From: UBA7445 sp042096455
Lineage (GTDB): Bacteria; Verrucomicrobiota; Verrucomicrobiia; Opitutales; Coraliomargaritaceae
Direction: 5' to 3'
DNA length: 8,104 nucleotides
Assembly: GCA_042096455.1 (NCBI GenBank)
Contig: JBELLU010000062.1
Span: forward strand, 1-8,104
In this document: in pieces, positions 5,233-8,104 of the stretch
Position numbering within the stretch: position 1 is the first letter of the stretch
Layout: the number at the start of each line of letters is the position of its first letter
Notes under the pieces: model-generated
Databases searched by the model: none
What the model saw: only the letters and a program-made list of their open reading frames with translations
What the model was told of the DNA's origin: nothing
Translations under genes and position numbers: made by a program

Positions 5233-8052
5233 TTAACTCCTCTGGTTCACGATCAGGCGCACCGCGTCGAGTCGTAGGTGCGCCTTCGCAATGGCGCGGG
5301 CCACTTCCTCGATGGTCCGCTCCGCCAGTTCAATTTCCTCCAGGCGTACCCCGGGATTGACCTTTCGCAACTCCCGCAAGCGCACCGCCTCCCCATCCAA
5401 TTGGAAATGCGCCGAGCGGAGCGCCCCCTCCAAAATTTCACTGCGACGTTGCCGCGCAAAATCCTTCGCCGCCTTTAATTGCCTCGGCACCAGCGACTGC
5501 AACAGCTCCGGTTCCTGCTGCAAACGGAAGATCGCCTCGTCCTGCGTCCCCTTCTGCACCCGCTCCAGCGGAAACGCCGCCGTCTGATCCACGTAAAACA
5601 TATCGACCACCACCCGCAGCGGCATCGGCGGCAGAAAGCGATCCACGTGCAGATGCGCCGGAGCCACCACTTCCAAAACATACACCGCCTCCAGCATCAA
5701 GGCCGGCGCATCCGTCCCATCCATCCAACTCACCAGCGCACTGTTCCCCTGCTCGCTGCTCAAAATCAAATCGATCGAACCCCGCACCATCGGATGGTCC
5801 CAGGTCAGAAAACTGATGTCCTCGCGACCCAAGGCTGTCCCCCGGTCAAAGGTTACATTCGTCCCCGACTCCGAAAGCCCTGGGAAAGAATCCGTAAACA
5901 ATTGCCCCGGACTCAAACGATAGGTCCGGTCAAAAAGATCATCCACCTTTACCCCATAGTGATCAAAAATCCGGTTCATAAACCCGTCCAAGCTCCGGCT
6001 TGTATCCAAATCTTCAATACAAGAAACCAGCTCCCCCGCTTCCCCCGCCTCAAACGAATTCAGCGCGATCAACTTGTCCTGACCCTCCGCCAACTGCGCC
6101 TCCAGCTCCTTCCGAAAAGCCGCGCTCTCCCGGACCAGTTCACGCACCGCCTTCCCCGTCACCGCATCCCCCTGATGATACGCCGCGCTCAAAGCCCGCA
6201 CCGCCTCCCCGAAACGCTCCAAATACGCATTCCCGCCCCGCAGCGAATGCTCCACATTTTCAAGCCCTTCGTGATGCCAACGCATCAACAATTCCGTACA
6301 ACTCCCCTCCAAATATGGCATGTGTACCTTGATCGTCTCCGTCTGACCAATCCGGTCGAGCCGCCCAATCCGTTGCTCCAGCAATTCGGGATTCAAGGGC
6401 AAATCAAACAAGACCAAATGATGCGCAAACTGAAAATTGCGCCCCTCGCTCCCGATCTCCGAGCACAACAGAATCCGCGCCCCCTCCGGTTCCGCAAACC
6501 ACGCCGCATTCCGATCCCGTTGCAGCAAACTCAAATCCTCGTGAAAAACCGCCGCCTTAACCTTCACCAATTCCTGCAAGGCCTCGTGCACCGCCATCAC
6601 CTTTTCCTTCGTCCGGCAAATCAAGAGCACTTTCTCCTCCCCTAGGCTCCGCAATAATTCCACCAGCCACTCGACCCGCGGCCCCCGCCTGAAATCATAC
6701 TCCGCCCCCTCGCCCGCGCCGAACTCCTCCCATTCAAACTCCCGCAGAAAACGATCCCGCAACGCCTCCGGCGAAACCCCCGCCCGCGCCTTCACCGCCA
6801 CCGGCAAACCCTTCCGCTCCGGGAATCCCTGCAAGGCCTCCCGCGTATTGCGAAAAATCACCCGTCCCGTCCCGTGCCGATCCACTAAATCCAACAACAA
6901 CCCCTTCGGATCCTTCATTCGCTGATCAAACGCCGCCGCATCCAATTCCACAAAGACCTCGCGCAAAAACGTCACCTCCCCTTCGGTCAGTAACCGCCCT
7001 TCATCGAGCTTCGCCGCGACTTTTGCCACTTCGGTATAATCCGCCTGCTCCGCCTTGAACCCCTCCAAATCCGGGTAGCGGTCCGGGTCCAAAAGCCGCA
7101 GACGCGCAAAGTGTCCCTCCGCCCCCAACTGTTCCGGCGTCGCCGTCAACAACAGCAAACCCGCCGCCTTTTTCGCAATCGCCTCCACCAAAGCATACTC
7201 CGGACTCGCGCCCTCCGGCGACCATTCCAAATGGTGCGCCTCGTCCACCACCAGCATATCCCAGCGCGCCGCCAGAGCCGCCGCCGCCAGGCCACGGTTC
7301 TCCGTCAAGCCCCGCAAACTGCAAATGAACAACTGGTGCTCCATAAAAAGCTCCGTGCCCTCCACCTCGCTCGCGGTGTCCACCAAATTAAACCACAAAT
7401 TAAAACGCCGCAATAACTCGATGAACCACTGGTGCTGCAGCGATTCCGGCAATAAAATTAAGACCCGCCGCGCCCGCCCCGTTAGAATCAAACGGTGCAA
7501 AATCAAACACGCCTCAATCGTTTTCCCCAGACCCACCTCGTCCGCCAACAAGACCCGCGGGGCATGGCGTTCCGCCACTTCCTTCGCGATATACAATTGA
7601 TGCGGAATCAGATCGATGCGGCCCCCCACCAAACCCGCCACCCTTGATTGACGCGCCGCGCTCAAACGCTCCAGCGACTCCAGACGCAGCGCAAAAGCCG
7701 CCGAAGCATCCACCTGCGCATTCATCAAACGCTCCTCCGGTTTGCTGAAACTGATACTGTCCGAAAGCTCCGCCTCCGGAATTTCCTGCCCCGCCGCATG
7801 GTAGGTCAACAAACCCTCCACTTCCGTCACCGATTCAACCACCACCGCGACCCCGTCCTTCGCCTGCACACTGTCCCCCTCCCGAAAAGCCACCCGTTTG
7901 ATCGGCGCATTCGCCGCAGCATAAATCCGCGTGGTGTTCGCCGCCGGAAACACCAATTCCAAACGATGCCGCGAAACCGACTCCAAAACCCCCAAGCCCA
8001 ACTCCGGCTCCGTCTCACTAATCCACCGCTGCCCAATCTTATATGCGACCAT
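5233..8052 (-). CDS. rapA: RNA polymerase-associated ATPase RapA (Swi2/Snf2 helicase-like)
   Basis: A protein of 939 residues from the ATG at 8052-8050, close to E. coli RapA (968) and collinear with it as I recall that sequence. The N terminus (IGQRWISETEPELGLG) matches the RapA Tudor-like RNA polymerase-binding region. The ATPase core has Walker A (ADEVGLGKT, 170-178), DEAH (270-273), LLTATPEQ (301-308) and motif VI (QRIGRLDRIGQ, 560-570). C-terminal blocks FPGLSESG, DRFLPPMP and RLDAVRLIV are also RapA-type, so this is not a generic Snf2 protein. RapA binds RNA polymerase and uses ATP to help release it from stalled or post-termination complexes. Start choice: an in-frame GTG at 8073 would add seven residues, but GGGAGG abuts it directly; the ATG at 8052 aligns with the E. 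coli start and has GGGA ten bases ahead. It converges on kamA with a 2-bp gap. Confidence 0.95.
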   Translation of the reverse strand: MVAYKIGQRWISETEPELGLGVLESVSRHRLELVFPAANTTRIYAAANAPIKRVAFREGDSVQAKDGVAVVVESVTEVEGLLTYHAAGQEIPEAELSDSISFSKPEERLMNAQVDASAAFALRLESLERLSAARQSRVAGLVGGRIDLIPHQLYIAKEVAERHAPRVLLADEVGLGKTIEACLILHRLILTGRARRVLILLPESLQHQWFIELLRRFNLWFNLVDTASEVEGTELFMEHQLFICSLRGLTENRGLAAAALAARWDMLVVDEAHHLEWSPEGASPEYALVEAIAKKAAGLLLLTATPEQLGAEGHFARLRLLDPDRYPDLEGFKAEQADYTEVAKVAAKLDEGRLLTEGEVTFLREVFVELDAAAFDQRMKDPKGLLLDLVDRHGTGRVIFRNTREALQGFPERKGLPVAVKARAGVSPEALRDRFLREFEWEEFGAGEGAEYDFRRGPRVEWLVELLRSLGEEKVLLICRTKEKVMAVHEALQELVKVKAAVFHEDLSLLQRDRNAAWFAEPEGARILLCSEIGSEGRNFQFAHHLVLFDLPLNPELLEQRIGRLDRIGQTETIKVHMPYLEGSCTELLMRWHHEGLENVEHSLRGGNAYLERFGEAVRALSAAYHQGDAVTGKAVRELVRESAAFRKELEAQLAEGQDKLIALNSFEAGEAGELVSCIEDLDTSRSLDGFMNRIFDHYGVKVDDLFDRTYRLSPGQLFTDSFPGLSESGTNVTFDRGTALGREDISFLTWDHPMVRGSIDLILSSEQGNSALVSWMDGTDAPALMLEAVYVLEVVAPAHLHVDRFLPPMPLRVVVDMFYVDQTAAFPLERVQKGTQDEAIFRLQQEPELLQSLVPRQLKAAKDFARQRRSEILEGALRSAHFQLDGEAVRLRELRKVNPGVRLEEIELAERTIEEVARAIAKAHLRLDAVRLIVNQRS

Positions 8053-8104
8053 CCCAAAAGCATCCCAAATCACCCTCCCAGAGTCAAGCCAGCCGCCACA
8101 AACA
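8053..8104 (-). other. Region upstream of rapA
   Basis: These 52 bases contain a strong Shine-Dalgarno-like GGGAGG (8079-8074 on the minus strand) immediately before an in-frame GTG (8073) and ten bases before an out-of-frame ATG (8063-8061). No promoter hexamers can be assigned in the few bases available before the window edge. Confidence 0.4.

Noticed and set aside
5479..6645. Plus-strand open frame of 388 codons antisense to rapA
   Set aside because: The product is very rich in Arg, His, Gln and Pro with no domain, as expected for the reverse frame of a GC-rich gene; rapA on the other strand explains every base.

Overview
The window looks like ordinary chromosomal DNA from a GC-rich bacterium. 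My best guess is Verrucomicrobiota, possibly Opitutae-like. The guess rests on RNase Y, a PHP-type PolX, a full-length RapA and a truncated secreted protein resembling the DUF481 proteins common in that phylum. No 16S rRNA or marker phylogeny is available here, so the taxonomy is weakly supported. I see no transposase, integrase, phage gene, CRISPR array, tRNA or rRNA.

Layout from left to right: (1) minus strand, the N-terminal 70 codons of an exported protein that runs off the left edge; (2) minus strand, rny, encoding membrane-anchored RNase Y, with a 147-bp upstream region holding a good promoter candidate and a dyad that would form the extreme 5' end of the mRNA; (3) minus strand, polX, preceded 3 bp away by a small ArsR-family regulator, so the two look like one translationally coupled operon; (4) a short AT-rich divergent intergenic region with overlapping promoter candidates and an inverted repeat; (5) plus strand, a KamA-type radical SAM lysine 2,3-aminomutase homologue; (6) minus strand, rapA, an RNA polymerase-recycling Swi2/Snf2 ATPase, convergent with kamA across only 2 bp and filling the rest of the window.

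Three genes are nucleic-acid housekeeping functions: RNA decay (rny), gap-filling DNA repair (polX) and RNA polymerase recycling (rapA). The kamA-like gene is the metabolic outlier and is the only rightward gene. The region most worth a second look is arsR-polX divergent from kamA: one regulator is coupled to a repair polymerase and shares a compact promoter region with an aminomutase that lacks the zinc-site cysteines of the clostridial enzyme. I did not find evidence of a wholly new system; the interesting points are unusual arrangements of known families.
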